Source: Planococcus citri
Taxonomy: Eukaryota; Arthropoda; Insecta; Hemiptera; Pseudococcidae
Assembly: GCF_950023065.1 (NCBI RefSeq)
Contig: NC_088681.1
Coordinates: 27,190,836 to 27,254,835 of the forward strand
Reading direction: 5' to 3'
DNA length: 64,000 nucleotides
Shown here: positions 41,301 through 55,090 of the stretch, piece by piece
How positions within the stretch are numbered: the stretch's first letter is position 1
Layout of the letters: the number at the start of each line of letters is the position of its first letter
Position numbers and translations under genes: made by a program
The notes under the pieces: generated by a model
Seen by the model: the letters and a program-made list of their open reading frames with translations, nothing else
Databases searched by the model: none
What the model was told of the DNA's origin: nothing

Positions 41301-41723
41301 TTAATGCGTATCAGCAAATCCATACGGAACGGAATTAAACCTTGAGAGTAATATAAAAGACATTCCATACGCATCGGAAGTAAATGAGAGTTTACGTAAT
41401 CAGCTGCACGCCTAATAATGGTAAAATTTTTCGAATTGTTTTCACTTGGCAAGCGCATCTTTGGACGAATATTTCCTCAATGCCAAGGCCGGTCGAAGCC
41501 GCGTATCTGTAACATCGCCCATCGAGCCCAGGTATGCGGCGTATTTTGATTTGCATGTCGATTGTGATGAAATTTTTCATTTCTTATTATTGTATCTGTC
41601 TGTAAGCATAGCTAGGTATAAGTAAGTGCTAGATCTTCAAGTTTACGATGTACTTGTATGGTATACCTATAAGTGAATGAGCTAAATTATTAAAGTTTTA
41701 TGCATTTAACAACCAAAACTTAC
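35373..41723. other. Non-coding region
   Basis: No gene is supported. G/C runs lie at 38699-38705 and 38951-38961. Several minus-strand GTAAGT sites (near 38882, 41044, 41270) follow short open stretches, but the overlapping frames are equally open there and the exons cannot be chained by phase. Confidence 0.35.
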
Positions 41724-41812
41724 CACATAAATACCGAACTATTTTACCAACAATATGCGAACCAGACGTTAAACTATCCAATCTATGGTTATTCATCATT
41801 CGCTTCGTGTCT
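41724..41812 (-). CDS. Weak candidate internal exon
   Basis: On the minus strand TTTTAATTTTTCAG precedes an 89-nt open block ending at GTG|GTAAGT. Read with a one-base lead, it gives 29 codons (DTKRMMNNHRLDSLTSGSHI and onward) and leaves one base. Both splice sites are strong. I do not recognise the peptide. I could not connect it by phase to the candidate exons at 35 kb or to an ATG exon, so it may be chance or part of a transcript I cannot trace. Confidence 0.25.
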
Positions 41813-42160
41813 CTGAAAAATTAAAAGTTTGTATCGTAGATTTTATCGTAAGTTTCCGATACGCTTTATATGCATTATTCTAAATACAAATAACTATTAT
41901 ATACTCGGTATATAAATTCACTTTAGCAGCATCAATGACAGCGATCACAAAACTTGGTACGCTTCGTTGTATAATAATATCGTAGTCAGTGGTGTTCGCT
42001 GGAATTACCACAGCTTATACGCGAATACGTAGCGTAACTTTTGAAGAAAAACTCGAATAAAGTTACGATGGGTGGAATCGACTTGGTGATAAAATTTCCT
42101 TCATTTTGAGTATCCACTCGACTATGTTTACTCGAACGTAAGATGTTCCAATACCTATCC

Positions 42161-42219
42161 AAATGAGGAAATGCATCGTACGTAGTCCTATCTTGGTGAG
42201 AACTTACAACATCGAATAA
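42161..42219 (+). repeat. 59-bp direct repeat, left of foldback element
   Basis: It begins AAATGAGGAAATGCATCGTA and runs through GTCCTATCTTGGTGAGAACT to CGAATAA. It matches 44760-44818 in the same orientation with about four or five mismatches. Seven bases separate it from the element's left terminus. Confidence 0.8.
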
Positions 42220-42226
42220 TCCTAAT

Positions 42227-44760
42227 TAGTCTACAGTCCAAACACCAAACAGAGTGCTCTAGAAACCGAAAACAGTTCGACTTTTTGAGGAACAATAAAG
42301 AGAGTAGGCTTTTTGTTAGTATCTCTTTAGCATTCAAGAAAATGGACATTTCGGATTTTGTGGTCGGAACAATAGGGAGCTGGAGCCTCAAAACCCCCAT
42401 TTTTCGAAGTTGGCCGGGGACAAATTTTTTTTTTCAATTTGATAGAGGACACTCTCCCGAGTATGGATATATATTTTTTTGAGTGGGCACCGGCACAATT
42501 GCCTTCCAGAACTGTATAAAGGCAATTTTTTGCCAATTTTGGCACTTTTTTCACACAAAAACAGCTTTGTAGAAGTAATAAGACCTTCGGGACAAAAAAT
42601 ACGCACCAACATGATTGCATCCATTCATCCCACGCTGATAGAGACCGCCATTGTCCAAAATGGCCGGCACAATGACCCGCAGTGAATTTTCAAAGTTACG
42701 CATCCGGGCCATTTTATGAAAAAAATTGACTGTATCACCTTTCGACAACGTGACCGTGCGACCTATCAAAGTAGGTTAAAATTTCGCGAGAAAAACGAAA
42801 ATCTCGATAAAAATTTTTTTTGGGCATTTCGTGAAAATTTTGAGCTGAAAAAATTGTATGAATGTGTATGACATTTCAACAACGTGACCGTGCGACCTAT
42901 CAAAGTGGGTTAAAATTTAACGAGAAAAACTGAAATCTCAATGAAATTTTTTTTTGAGCATTTCATGAAAATTTTGAATTGAAAAATTCATAAATGAATG
43001 TATGACATTTTGACGTCACCGTTCGACCTATCAAAGTGGGTTAAAATTTTGCAAGAAAAACGGAAATTTCAATGCAACATTTTTTGAGCATTTTATGAAA
43101 ATTTTGAGCTAAAAAAATTGTATGAATCATTGTTTAAAGTATTTTTGAGCTGTTGTAACATTCAACGTATACGAAAAGGTTAAAATTTTGCGTAAAAATA
43201 TAAAGATTCGGATAGATTTTCATAAATGGCTCATCTCAACAATCTTGAGCCTCAAAAATCATATACGTACATTGTTCAATATTTTCAATGAAATATGCCT
43301 AAAGATCGCTTCAGTTTGGTAAAATCAATACAAAGCAGAAACATACTATCATTCTCAGTATTTATATGTGTACAGATATTTAAAAAGGGCTCATTCGGTC
43401 GGTGCCGAGAAGGGTAGGTATACATTTTATTTTTCAAAAATCGGTACAATCTTCCAACGATTTCAATTGATCTAAACGGCGCGGGAACGTGAAGCTTTAA
43501 TGGACAGCGTCACACTCAAACACTGTTGGGATCCACCGGAGAACGATGGAAGTTTATTTTGATTTTTGAAAAATAAAATCTAAACCCTTCTCGGCACCGA
43601 CCGAATGGGCCCTTTTAAAATATCTGTACACATAATATAATCATGATAAGTACAAAATTATGAATGATAAATTAACCTGAAAAAGTCGTATAGATCGCAT
43701 GTTATAACAAACTGAAAATGTTTGAGAAATGATTAATACAATTCTTTTAGCTCAAAATTTTCAGTAAATGCTCAAAAAAATGTATTAAAATTTTCGTTTT
43801 TCTCCCAAAATTTTTAGGTCACTTGTTACAACAGACTGAAATTACTTGAGAAATGATTCATACAATTTTTTCAGATAAAAATTTTGACGAAATGCTCAAA
43901 AAAAATTTCATTGAGATTTCAGTTATTCTTGTGAAATTTTAACCCACTTTGATAGGTCGCATCGTCACGTTGTTGAAATGTCATACACATTCACACCTAC
44001 CATTTTTTCCGCTCAAAATTTTCATGAATTGCTCAAAAAAAAATTTTATTGAGATTTTCGTTTTTTTCGCAAAATTTTAACGCAGTTTGATAGGTTGCAC
44101 GGTCACTTTGTCGAAATGTCATACATTCATACAATTTTTTCAGCTCAAAATTTTCACGAAATGCCCAAAAAAAATTTTTATTGAGATTTTCGTTTCTCTC
44201 GCGAAATTTTAACCTACTTTGATAGGTCGCATGATCACGTTGTCGAAATGTCATAAACTCAATTGTTTTCATAAAATGGCCCGGATGCGTAACTTTGAAA
44301 ACTCACTGCGGGTCATTGTGCCGGCCATTTTGGACAATGGCGGTCTCTATCAGCGTGGGATGAATGGATGCAATCATGTTGGTGCGTATTTTTTGTCCCG
44401 AAGGCCTTATTACTTCTACAAAGCCGTTTTTGTGTGAAAAAGTGCCAAAATTGGCAAAAAGTTGCCTTTATACAGCTGTGGAAGGCAACTGTGCCGGTGC
44501 CCATTCAAAAAAATATATATATCCATACTCGGGAGAGTCTCCTCTACCAAATTAAAAAAAAAATTTTGTCCCCGGCCAACTTCGAAAAATGGGGGTTTTG
44601 AGGCTCCAGCTCCCTATTGTGCCGACCAAAAAATCCGAAATGTCCATTTTCTTGAATGCTAATGAGATACTAACAAAAAGCCTACTCTTTTTTTTGTCCC
44701 TCAAAAAGTCGAACTGTTTTCGATTTCTAGAGCACTTTTTGGTGTTTGGACTGTAGACTA
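42227..44760. mobile_element. 2.5-kb foldback element, long complex inverted repeats
   Basis: The ends read TAGTCTACAGTCCAAACACC and its exact reverse complement, and inversion continues almost to the centre. The arms share an outer segment of about 500 bp, then three degenerate units of about 133 bp per arm (marked by GTGACCGTGCGACCTATCAA on the left and the inverse on the right). An inner block contains TCGGTCGGTGCCGAGAAGGG and its inverse. Only about 110 bp near 43500 is unpaired. Frames inside the arms have no transposase motif. The structure fits a foldback-type or large MITE-like non-autonomous DNA transposon. TA flanks both ends if the outermost bases are host. Confidence 0.85.
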
Positions 44761-44818
44761 AATGAGGAACTGCATCGTACATAGTCCTATCTTGGTGAGA
44801 ACTTACAAATTCGAATAA
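44760..44818 (+). repeat. 59-bp direct repeat, right of foldback element
   Basis: It starts AAATGAGGAACTGCATCGTA and abuts the right terminus of the element. It is the partner of 42161-42219. Differences are single bases (A/C, G/A and a CA/AT pair), so the duplication is not brand new. Confidence 0.8.
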
Positions 44819-47800
44819 ATCACAGCAGCCTGTGGAATAATATAAGTAATTAATGCAAACAATTAGATCTAAAAACTACAGCAGTGTAAGTAACTAGTAA
44901 GTAGTCGCAATGAAAACAAGATTCATCTAACCTACCGCAGTGCCCAAAATCTTCCAAGTGTTACCGAACCAAATAGTGAAATACCCGTTATGCACATTCT
45001 TTCACATTTCATCGATCTGCCACGAAGGTCGTATTACGCCACCTCGATAATTTCACAGATGACACCGTGAATCACCTACACCGCGACTTAATTCGGATCA
45101 AATAGTTGAAATAGTTTGCGCTTTATAACAATAACAAGATGTAGTAGATAAACTATGCTCGAATTTCACACTCGATTAATCCTAAGGCTAGTTCATCTGC
45201 GATTACAATTGGTGTGCGGACGTTGATGTACTTACTAGAAACTATGCTAATTCTGTGACGCCGATACGCCTTTGCCTTTGACCTCGAATTTCGTTCGTGT
45301 ATCTCATTTCCTCGTATATATATATTATTAATATCGTTAGGTAGGTATTTGGAATCAGATGGAACGGATTTTCACTAATCATCTGCTTATTTCTAAGGAA
45401 TGTTTACCAAACAATAAAAAAAAAGTAGCGTTTCCATATCGACGTTGGCATTCTTCGAATCGGTTCGACGGCTTTAGATAATACATTTGAGCGAATTAGC
45501 TGCATTTGAGGAATGCACCTCGCGCTTTGTTTCATATTGCACACGATGCAACGCGAGAGCAATGGTTTGATTCAAGTACAGGGACACGCAGCAGCAGAGT
45601 AATCGCCCTGTAAGGTATTTCATTCGTTAGTATAAATTGCCACTGTCAAGTTCATCTTGTATATCGTTCTACTAATCACTCATTATTGATGAATAAAAAA
45701 ACACGTAGAGACGAATCTAGTTTTCAGATCGAAATATTTGTCAAAACAAAAATGAATTTAGGCGCCATTCGAGCCGAAATTCTTATAGTAAATTTCGCTC
45801 ATCAAAAAACAATATAACCTTAGGAGAAAAAAAAACACTACTAAACGATAAAAGAATACAAAATATCAGTTGTGTAACTGACATTGGTCTAGAGGTATGG
45901 ATGGATTCGATGTACGAAAGGTATTGAAATACCTTTTTTTTTTAACTACCTGGAAATCGGTCCTTCCGGTACAACAAAACAAAGCCGGTATGCAGACATG
46001 GACAGACTTTAAATCGCCAGATTATCTTGTTAAAAGACAAGGGGCGCCATATCCTCTAGCAATATCTACACACTATCCACTTTCCAGCTATAACCTGCCA
46101 ACACTATACCATCTTTTCGATCTGATTTTAAAATGACTTTAGAAAAATAACCTACTATTCGACTGAACTGGACCCTGGGCCTTTCTATAGTGATTCGTAA
46201 AATAGATGCTTTCAGATTCAGATTTTATCACTCCAACATAATGACGTGCAAACTGCAAATGCAATGCTGGGTAATTTAAATTTCTTAGAAACACATCACA
46301 CATCGTGAAGTTCGCAATTGCAAATAAGATGAACGAGATGCAATAATGCATTAGACAGATAAAATAATACTTATCAATATTGATTACTTTATCAAATTTT
46401 TACCACGCGCATCTGCATCGGTTCAATTGCCCATTTATCTGCAAATTCGTAATGATATCGTTGACATCGAAACCGGCTAATTGTGGTTTGAATTTTTTTC
46501 GTTCTGAAACAATTTGTTAACAAGTTTCAATTATTTGCAAACCACATTTTGTGTAGAAATTTTCATTGCAATCAACTCATTTTACAAAGTTGACAGTACA
46601 TAACATATATACTTACTTGATTATTCTTCCGTTTCGCAACTCCCGAGTAGGAAACACATCCATTTTCTATTATAAGAGTACTTATAAAACCAATACACAT
46701 TTTACACAATTTCATACATACTTGACTGACCAAAGATATTCGAACTCATGTGTCGAAATCCTGAATCCTGATAGAGATCCGAGATGAATGATAACACATT
46801 ATTTTTTTTAAATTGAATTTACTGATAATAAACATGCGCAGTAGCACACAGCGCATCAGTGACTTCCACAATAGAAATGCAAAAATATTTCATTCAGTTG
46901 AATCATGGTTGATATGGGTGTTTGTTTGGTTTGGTAATAGATCAAAATTCAAAATCAAATCAATCAAAAAATGATGAAAATGATTGTGTTTAACTGTGTA
47001 GTGTAGTTATTATTTTTTAATTTTTTTTAGTTAACTTATTAATTGTTTTTATTAGCTACTTCGCTACCTGCTTGGTGCTTACTGCTTATCAGTGACTTCC
47101 TGAGTTCCTGACTTCCAATACAACAACACTGTCCTATCCTATGTTAGTTTTTTAATTTTTTTAGATAATGATTATTTTATTATTTCAATTTTTAATTGCA
47201 GAGTATGATTTGAATTTGATTATTTTTATTTCTAACAAGGGCCAATCTCAGCTCAAGGGTGAAGGGATGAAGGAAGAGAACCTCTCGTGGTGTCCGCACC
47301 TAATTTGAATTTTGAACGAAATCGTTACTTCATTTATCGTTAGTTAATTCAATATCTGTCCTAGCCAGACAGATAGGTAAAGTTAGAGTATAGAGGACAG
47401 AGGTACTAGAAAAAACGAAAACTCCTGCAAATGTAGTATCGAAATTTGCAAACCTCCTAAACACCACCCATCATCCTATGATCCCATCATTCCCTTTCGC
47501 AAAATTAGTCACCCAGCCAACTCAGAAAAAAAAAGCCACTTAGGTACCCAAACTACCAAGCAACTACAACGAGTATTTACCTGTATTAGGTACCAAAAAC
47601 ACGATCTATCTTTACTTTCTATCTATTGTTGTGCACACAATAGTAACTATATTGTCATGTTTACCTTTAGGTTGACTGGTCAACTGAGTACGATTTTGCA
47701 AACACCAAAAGCCGCGGCAGATTGAAAGGAATTCTCCAAAATGACTCTAACGTTGACAAAACCGAGAACACGAAACACCTAATAGAGGGTATCTTATTAC

Positions 47801-50800
47801 TTCGACACATGTACAGTGAGTGAATAAAGAGAAGCGGTGAGATATTTCAACTTCCTTGTACCCTCGTTGACTTTCTTATAGTTTTACCGATTTTATAGAA
47901 AAGATCCTATAGGTATTTTGTGTCCGATTTTACACACAGAAAAGGATACAGGAATAAAAAGCCAAAGGATAAAAGATGTTTTAAAGAATTTCTTAACTTC
48001 AAAAATCGTGGTGTCGATTTATACCATTGAAACATCTTCGTATAGACTGTTAGCTTTTAGTTATGTTTTGATGATAAAAGTGTTTCTTTTCATATTTTTC
48101 GTGTATTAAAAGAGTTCGAAGGTTTATTTTGAAAAATAGGTAGGTATTTTTCGGTTGAATGTAACATTTCTAAAATTATTGTATCACTTTTATCTCTTGA
48201 TTGATTGATGCTTATGATGTTAGATAGATTTACAACGTTAAAAAAATTAAATAATTTTGCTAAAAAAAATTACCTATCTAACGTGTTATTGTTTTTATTT
48301 AGCCAATCATCAATTTATAACTCGACAACTTCTCTTTGTCTTTCTCTCTTTCACTTTGTTGAAAATAAAATACACAAGCATTTCGTCACAGCATCATAGT
48401 CAAACATAAGGACCGATACTATAAAAACATCGAGAATCTTAAATGATGAGTTGCCTTCTACGACAAGAGAGTAGATTTCTAAGCATTTTGCTAAATCGTA
48501 CCGCTCCCTCAACCCTTCTCTAAATTAAACCGGGCCTAGTTCGTGTACGGGACTACTCAAGTAATAAGCGGATTATCTTTATCTGAGAACTGAGCTTAAG
48601 GGATCGAAATAACCTCCCCCATCGACGACGTCTTATCTATGGTCTTGACTGATCCGTTATGGCTTAAATAATCCCTACAGACTTGACGTTTCGAACTAAA
48701 AGAATTATATTTACGATCAAACTACGGTATATCATCTCGAATAGGGTTACTTTTCGTTTTTAATACCATGTAATACTGCCATTGGTCAAGCGATCTTGTC
48801 AATTTTCAAAATTGTAATGGTAAAAAAATAGAAAACACGAGTACTCGATGATTGAAAAATCAAAATCGTAGCCTGTGTTATTATTAATAGGTAAATATAC
48901 CTCCTACCGTATCAATAAGATGCGTTTGCTTACATTCTTTAAATATGATTGGATTGTGTACGTAACTAACCTGTGTATTCCGGTGTTACAGATAAACAGA
49001 TTTATATTTCTTTAGAATTTCAAGATAAAACGTAAATAATAAAGATAACATTGTAGGTTTGTATTTAATACTTTCTACTGAACCTTTGATACTCACTTAA
49101 ACTAAACAAGTTGCAAATTACCTACACTTGATTGTTTATAAAGGTAACTTCAGAGTTCAGTAACTTGTTTCAGTTCTTCTTCAATGTACATAAATGAGTT
49201 CAATTTTGAGCTCGTGTGAGTAGGTACATATATTATTTCTTTTCAAAATTTGAAGAGTGATCGTTATTTCTTTTTTTTTTTTTTATTTATTCAAGCTTAT
49301 TTATTATTATTATATTTTATTATTATTTTTTTGAAAAAAGGACTCCAATATTTTTTCTTTTTAATGTAAAGCTAGTTTGCGATTTTTTTTTTTTTTTTTT
49401 TTTTTTTAATAATAAAATAAGTTTAAATAAAATATTTAAAAAAAAAGAAAGAAATAATACTGATCAGTCTTCAAATTTTGAAATTTTGAAAAGAAATAAT
49501 ACTTACTCACGCCAAGCCATACTTAGATTACACTCACTGTCTTCAAAATCATAATGATCGAAAAAAGATAATTAAATTTCGCATCTTTTGAATACACCAT
49601 TTTAGAAATTGGGCTCCAGAATTGTTCAAAATTGTTCGAAACTCTTTTCATTCAATTCAGCGTGTCAAAAACAGGGCACATGTGAAATTTCAGCGTTCTA
49701 AGTCAACTTGGTAAAATTTTGATTTTTTTCCATTTCTTGGTTCAAATTTATTTTTTTTAAATTCACCAAAAATCAAAAAAATGCAACTGGGTATAAAATT
49801 AACTTGCTTGAAAATTATTAATTTTCCAGGTTGAACACCAAAGTGGTCACATTTGGGCATTTTACATTATTCCTTGAATAAACCTATATTAAAAAACAAT
49901 TGCATTATCATAACAAAAAAAATCTTTCGAAATTCTTTCATCGAATAAGTTATTTAACGAAATAATGACAGTAACCCAAATTTGTTGACGTCTAGATCAA
50001 CGCTTACCCTTCGTGGAACAAAACGATTCCCCTTAATTCACTTTTTTCCATTTTATATAGAACATCTAGCCCATCAGATAATTCCGTAAAACGTTCGCGA
50101 TAACTAAACACACAACAAAACTTTCGATAAAATGTTTACAAAGCGTTTTACGGGCGTTAAAACCTCAAAGTACAAAAGTTTCATCATACGAGGCGGATTT
50201 TCACAAAGAAAAATATCAACCTGTGTGACGAATACACTAAAAAGAGCGACGACATCGGCGCGAAACTCTCAAATAGAGAGAAAAAAAAAGATAAAGATCC
50301 TTTATCATAAGTATCACTCAAGACAAATCAAAAGCCTTCGAATAATTCGTTTAAATCTTCGTATAGCTTTTGCCCAGATACACGCGGGCCGCGTTTATTC
50401 GGTAGCTCGTTCAAAGGCCTGAAGCTTTTGTTTCATTGCTTAAGCATGTCGCGTACTTCAAAACGAAATTAATCAAAGGCACTTATGACTCAATTACTCG
50501 ACGGGTATAGGCTTTTAGTAAGGATCGCCTCTTTACTAGATTAAAGGCTTCCTCTATTCATCATCCCTGCAATAACTTTTGATTATCCCCAGCTAAATGC
50601 ATTATCCGGGTGAAATTTTAAAGTGTTCTCAAGGAAAAAGGGTGTTGTTTCAAGTTTTTTTCCTCAGCAGCATCCTTATAGGTACCTACATTTTCACTTG
50701 TGTGTTTTTTTTTCAAAAGTACGGGTACCGAGAGAGAATATGTAGAAAACTATTTTATCCCAAGTGTCAAAAAGGCTTTGTGAAAATTTGCAAGTCAATG

Positions 50801-52744
50801 CAGAGCACCTACTACCTATAGTGTTGGCCGGAAATAGATGATTGTACAAGTTCGACGTTCGTAATTTCCAGTAGGTAGTTTGTTGTGTCGGTACTTGTTT
50901 GAACGTTGCACTTTTCAAAAGCATAACTTTACTTACGTGGTGGAAATTAGGTAACTTCCACCTAGTATAAAATACACGTGGGTTTAAGACCAACTTCGAG
51001 TTTTCAATCTGAATGTAGAACGCCTGCGATACATTAGTATATGCAAGACATTTAACCTGAAATAGAAACAAGTTGTATTTAACAATAAGGAAGAAACAAA
51101 AAAAAATATCATCGTTGCTCAACGAATATTCATTTAAATGTTTTAATTTTCAATTTCAGATGAACGAAGAAGGGAAAAAAATGAAGAAAAAAAACGATGT
51201 TTATTCTGTATCCGAGAGAAACAAAAAGAGAAAGACCCTCTAAATCAAGAAAACTTTCCATTAAAAAAAAAAAAAAATGCCAACTGTTTCATTATACAAA
51301 ACTCAGTTAAATGGTCGATCAAATGAAAAAATCCCTCGAAATTCGTCGAATAAAAGAAATGCTCGTATCCCGAGTGAGTCTTTCTGTGTTCAGCACGAGT
51401 CAACCAAGAAATTAAAATGTTATCCGTTTCCAGGGATTAGGTAAAATCTAAATGAAAGAGCCCCTCGGAAAAATGGTCGTTTTAAAATTAGGCTACGGCG
51501 AGTTTTATAATTCTTCTTAAAATTTAAGAAAACCCCCATCGTTACAATAAAGGGTTGTCCCTTAACGGGTAGGATTAACTGGCATTAAACGTAGAGAAGT
51601 CTTCCTCTCCTGAGAGTAGAAGAATCGTAAGAAATTATAGTAATTTCGTTTCATTTCGTTAGTTTCGGGCGAAATGATCGGATAATTATTTTCAAAACAT
51701 CTATTTCGTAAAAACTAACCACACACTACGATCGGCGAATACATACAACATTGTGTTCATTTAATTGACACAGATTCTTACACGATGCGAGTCAAGGGTC
51801 GTCCTTTTACCTTTTTTTTTTCTTTTTCAAATAGGTATCGTGTTAAGGTGGCTACACATTCATCGATAACCTTTATATATCAAAGCGTTTTAATAAACGA
51901 AAATTCACAACTTCTGCAACTATACTAAGTTATAATCTGAAGACTTGACCTTTGTTGAAAGATTTTCATCATTACGTAATTGCTTCCTTTTCAAAGAACT
52001 TTTCGATATCAAAGAGGAAAAATCTAAAGATTTCTTTTTCATTTTTTTTTTTTCACCAATAACGAAATAGATTTAGGTTAGGTATAAAGGTACCTATACT
52101 ATGCCTTACATTTGTTAATTTAATTATCTACTCTTTTGTTCTTCTTACATAGTGATTAAAAAGTATTTAAAATGGAGATAACAAATTAATCCGGATTACG
52201 TATCAAAGCTCGCTTTAAAAATATTTAATAAGAAAATTTTCGAACAATCGGCTTTAAAATTGAAAGTTTTTTAATAGATGAAACGATGCTGACTTGAAAA
52301 ATAACTCATTAGTCATTTCAATAAAAGCCAGGCAGACAGAGGTTTCTACCTTGACGATATTTTAAATATACGTAAATCCGCTTACAAAAAATCTTTTTGA
52401 ATAAGAAAAAGAAAATACAAACCGAATATCAACCTTATACCGGGGTTGTTGTGATAATAATAAAGGAATGAAAAAAGACCTTAAAGTCGTTACATTGTGG
52501 CTTCTCAAACTTTCCTCCGAATCATTTAATGGAATATAAATCTCGCGAATGATTCTTTTCTTTTTTTTTGAATTCCGTTTATGGGATAGAGTAACGTTAT
52601 AAATCGAGGAAAAAATATTTGTGAGGTCAATATTGAATTATTTTTGACCCTAGAGAAATGTTTACTACGTAGATATTCGTAAATTTGTTTTTGTATTCTT
52701 TTAAATCACAAAATCTTTACAAACAATTTAAGTTGGTAAGCATC
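44819..52744. other. Long non-coding region
   Basis: No gene is supported. Poly(T) tracts lie at about 49270-49284 and 49385-49407. Frames up to 142 codons exist (minus strand, 50694-51122), but they are Phe/Lys-rich, lack motifs and show no flanking splice or promoter context. It is probably intergenic. Confidence 0.4.
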
Positions 52745-53095
52745 TAGATTATTTCAATTTTTGAAATAAAAAAAAAAATCAAGTCTGAAGTATCAAGTAG
52801 GTATATTACATATTTTGATAATATTCCAACAACTGACATAGATTATTGAAAATTAAAAAAAAAATTTAAGTAAGTACCTATCTGGATATTTCAGTTTTTG
52901 AAATTGAAAAAAAAACAATTCAATTCCAAATCAAGTATGCTATTTTGGTAATTAAATATTCCAACAACTGACATAATGATTATTAAAAATTTTTGAAAAA
53001 AATTTAAGCAAGTAGAATATTTCAATTTTTAAAATTAAAAAAAAAAATTCTAAATCAAGTATATTATCTTGATAATTGAATATTTAAATAAAAAT
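52745..53095 (+). repeat. Triplicated 130-138-bp tandem repeat
   Basis: Three copies start near 52750, 52888 and 53018 with ATTTCAATTTTTGAAAT(T)AAAA, followed by AATCAAGTAT, then ATTTTGATAATT. The first two copies share ATTCCAACAACTGACATA and a TTTAAGTAAGTA tail; the third is shorter. The copies are diverged and entirely AT-rich, with no coding. Confidence 0.65.
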
Positions 53096-55090
53096 TTGCA
53101 TTAACATATCCTACCTATCACATCTCAACAGTCAACACATCCTCCCAAAGTCAAATTCCTTCCAATTAATTCCATAGGTACTATACACTTATTCTACGTG
53201 CAGATAACCTACAAACATTACAAACGCTTTAAAAAGACTACCTATATCAAACGATAACTCACCGTAGGTAGCTTTGAGAAACCCTAAATTACGTGAACTT
53301 AATTGGCGCAAGATGAGCGGGTGGCAAATTCGCCGAGTAGAAGAAGAAAAAGAGAATTCCTCCACTTTAATGGAGTATTTAAGCCCTTTTTTCGCTTTTA
53401 AAAATATGATCTGCCATGAAAAATAGAGTCACGCTTCTAATTATAAAAAGAAAGCGCTTTAAGGTTCTTTTGTGATGGAAAATACGAAGAAAAATATTAA
53501 CAAGAGATTTACAAAGTTGAGCTTTAAAATGTGAACCAGAAAATCTCGGGGATCAATTATAAAAAAGAAAAGTTGCGAGCACAAAAAAAAAAGATACAAT
53601 GAGAGAGGTCAGGATTACGATATTTTTCATAAAATCGTCGTATCTGGAGCTTTTGACGTTAAATTTTTAATTGTTAATTTATGTATTTTAGATTGGCGTC
53701 GAGAAAAAAGCACCGCGTGGTGCAATCTCTGATGAAGGAAAAAATGATAATGATGTTGTCAGAGACGAAAAACAGGAGAAAAAAAAGCACTGCTATAAGA
53801 AGGATTTAGATATTGATGATCGTATAGCGAGGGAAAAATATGCAAAAATATTAAGAGCAGAAATTAAGTGCGGGATTAAGTAGAATCGTAAAAAAAAAAA
53901 GAGGAACGGGTCCTGTTCATTTTCTTTAGTCAGGCTTTGAAGCGGTCCTACTCGACTTCATTTTGAAAAATGTCTCCACTTCGTTTATTTTCTTAATGCT
54001 GGTGTAATTACGAAAGCGCCAGAAAAATGTTGATCCAAGCACGTAAACAAAGAATAACTTGTTAAGATTTCCATCAATTTACACGGTCACGATCTTCCTA
54101 ATTTAAAAAAAAAAAGAAGAAAAAAAATAGTGTGAAGAAAATGAAAAAATATAAATCTTCAGGGATTAGAAAAAAAATGTAACCGTTTTTCCTTCATCGT
54201 TGGCAACGATTAAGAGTTTATATATTCGACGTATATAAAATAACCATAGTGTTACGTTGCTTCATTTTTGGTTTTTTGCCTTCGTAATATTACATTATAA
54301 GTTAGATGAGAAAATTAGATAGTCATCATTTCGTTAAATTTGCAAATAGGTAGGTGATTGTACTAATTATTCGTAGGTAAAAATTTTTTCGAAAAAATAG
54401 TCTTCAATATTTCAATTGCTCTTGAAAAGTTGAAAGTAAATTCAGTAGCTACTTTTCTATTTTTTGGAAACGTTATTAAAATCATTTTCCGTTTTATATT
54501 TAGGTAATATTTGAGAAAAAATGAATAAATAAGTTAAAAATTAATATTAAAAAAAATATATATTTAAAGATGGAAAGTTGACCTATTTTGTTTTCAAGAT
54601 TTTTCTTATTTTTTTGTATGAGAAGATTGAAGGACAATAATGATGGTAAATCCGAGTTTATAGGATAGGAGCTGACAGCTGACAGCATTTTTTTTTTTGA
54701 AAACTGGAGAATCTAAAAATCCACCACTCCACTGTAGGCTCCAGAATGGTTCAAAATTAAAACCAAAATGTTTGGCTTTACCATTTGACTTTTAAAAAAT
54801 GAAAATTAATTTATAAAACTTCAACTTTTTCAGCTAATTTTACCAATAGAGTTTTGTTTATGAGAAATAAAATGCAAAATACCTAGGTATGTTTGAATAA
54901 AAAACTGATCAAGTAGGTAAGCAACTCATACTGAATTTATATGTAAGCATAATTTGCCTAGGTAAACCTTCAAGCCACAGGAAAGTAGCCAATTCGTTCG
55001 ATTTTCTGTGCAAATGGTGTTGATGTATTTGATAATTGTATCGATAGGTATATGTATGGCTATATTATTATTTTAAAAATCTGAACATAT
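53096..55090. other. Non-coding region
   Basis: No gene is seen. A GGCTCCAGAATGGTTC copy of the dispersed GGAGCCTCCAG family lies near 54735. Confidence 0.4.

Noticed and set aside
41264..41580. Overlapping minus-strand open frames with GTAAGC and GTGAAA donors
   Set aside because: All three frames are open for 40-60 codons here, which signals normal-GC non-coding DNA rather than one gene; no frame chains convincingly to a neighbour.
42327..42620. ORFs repeated in both arms of the foldback element (such as MQSCWCVFFVPK)
   Set aside because: They recur because the arms are inverted copies; frames are broken between the arms and no transposase motif is present.
44930..45000. Minus-strand frame ending at GCG|GTAGGT
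   Set aside because: Two frames are equally open, the acceptor is weak, and the peptide is not recognisable.
50694..51122. 142-codon minus-strand ORF, one of the longest outside the Helitron
   Set aside because: Phe- and Lys-rich from T/A tracts, with no family motif or flanking gene signals.
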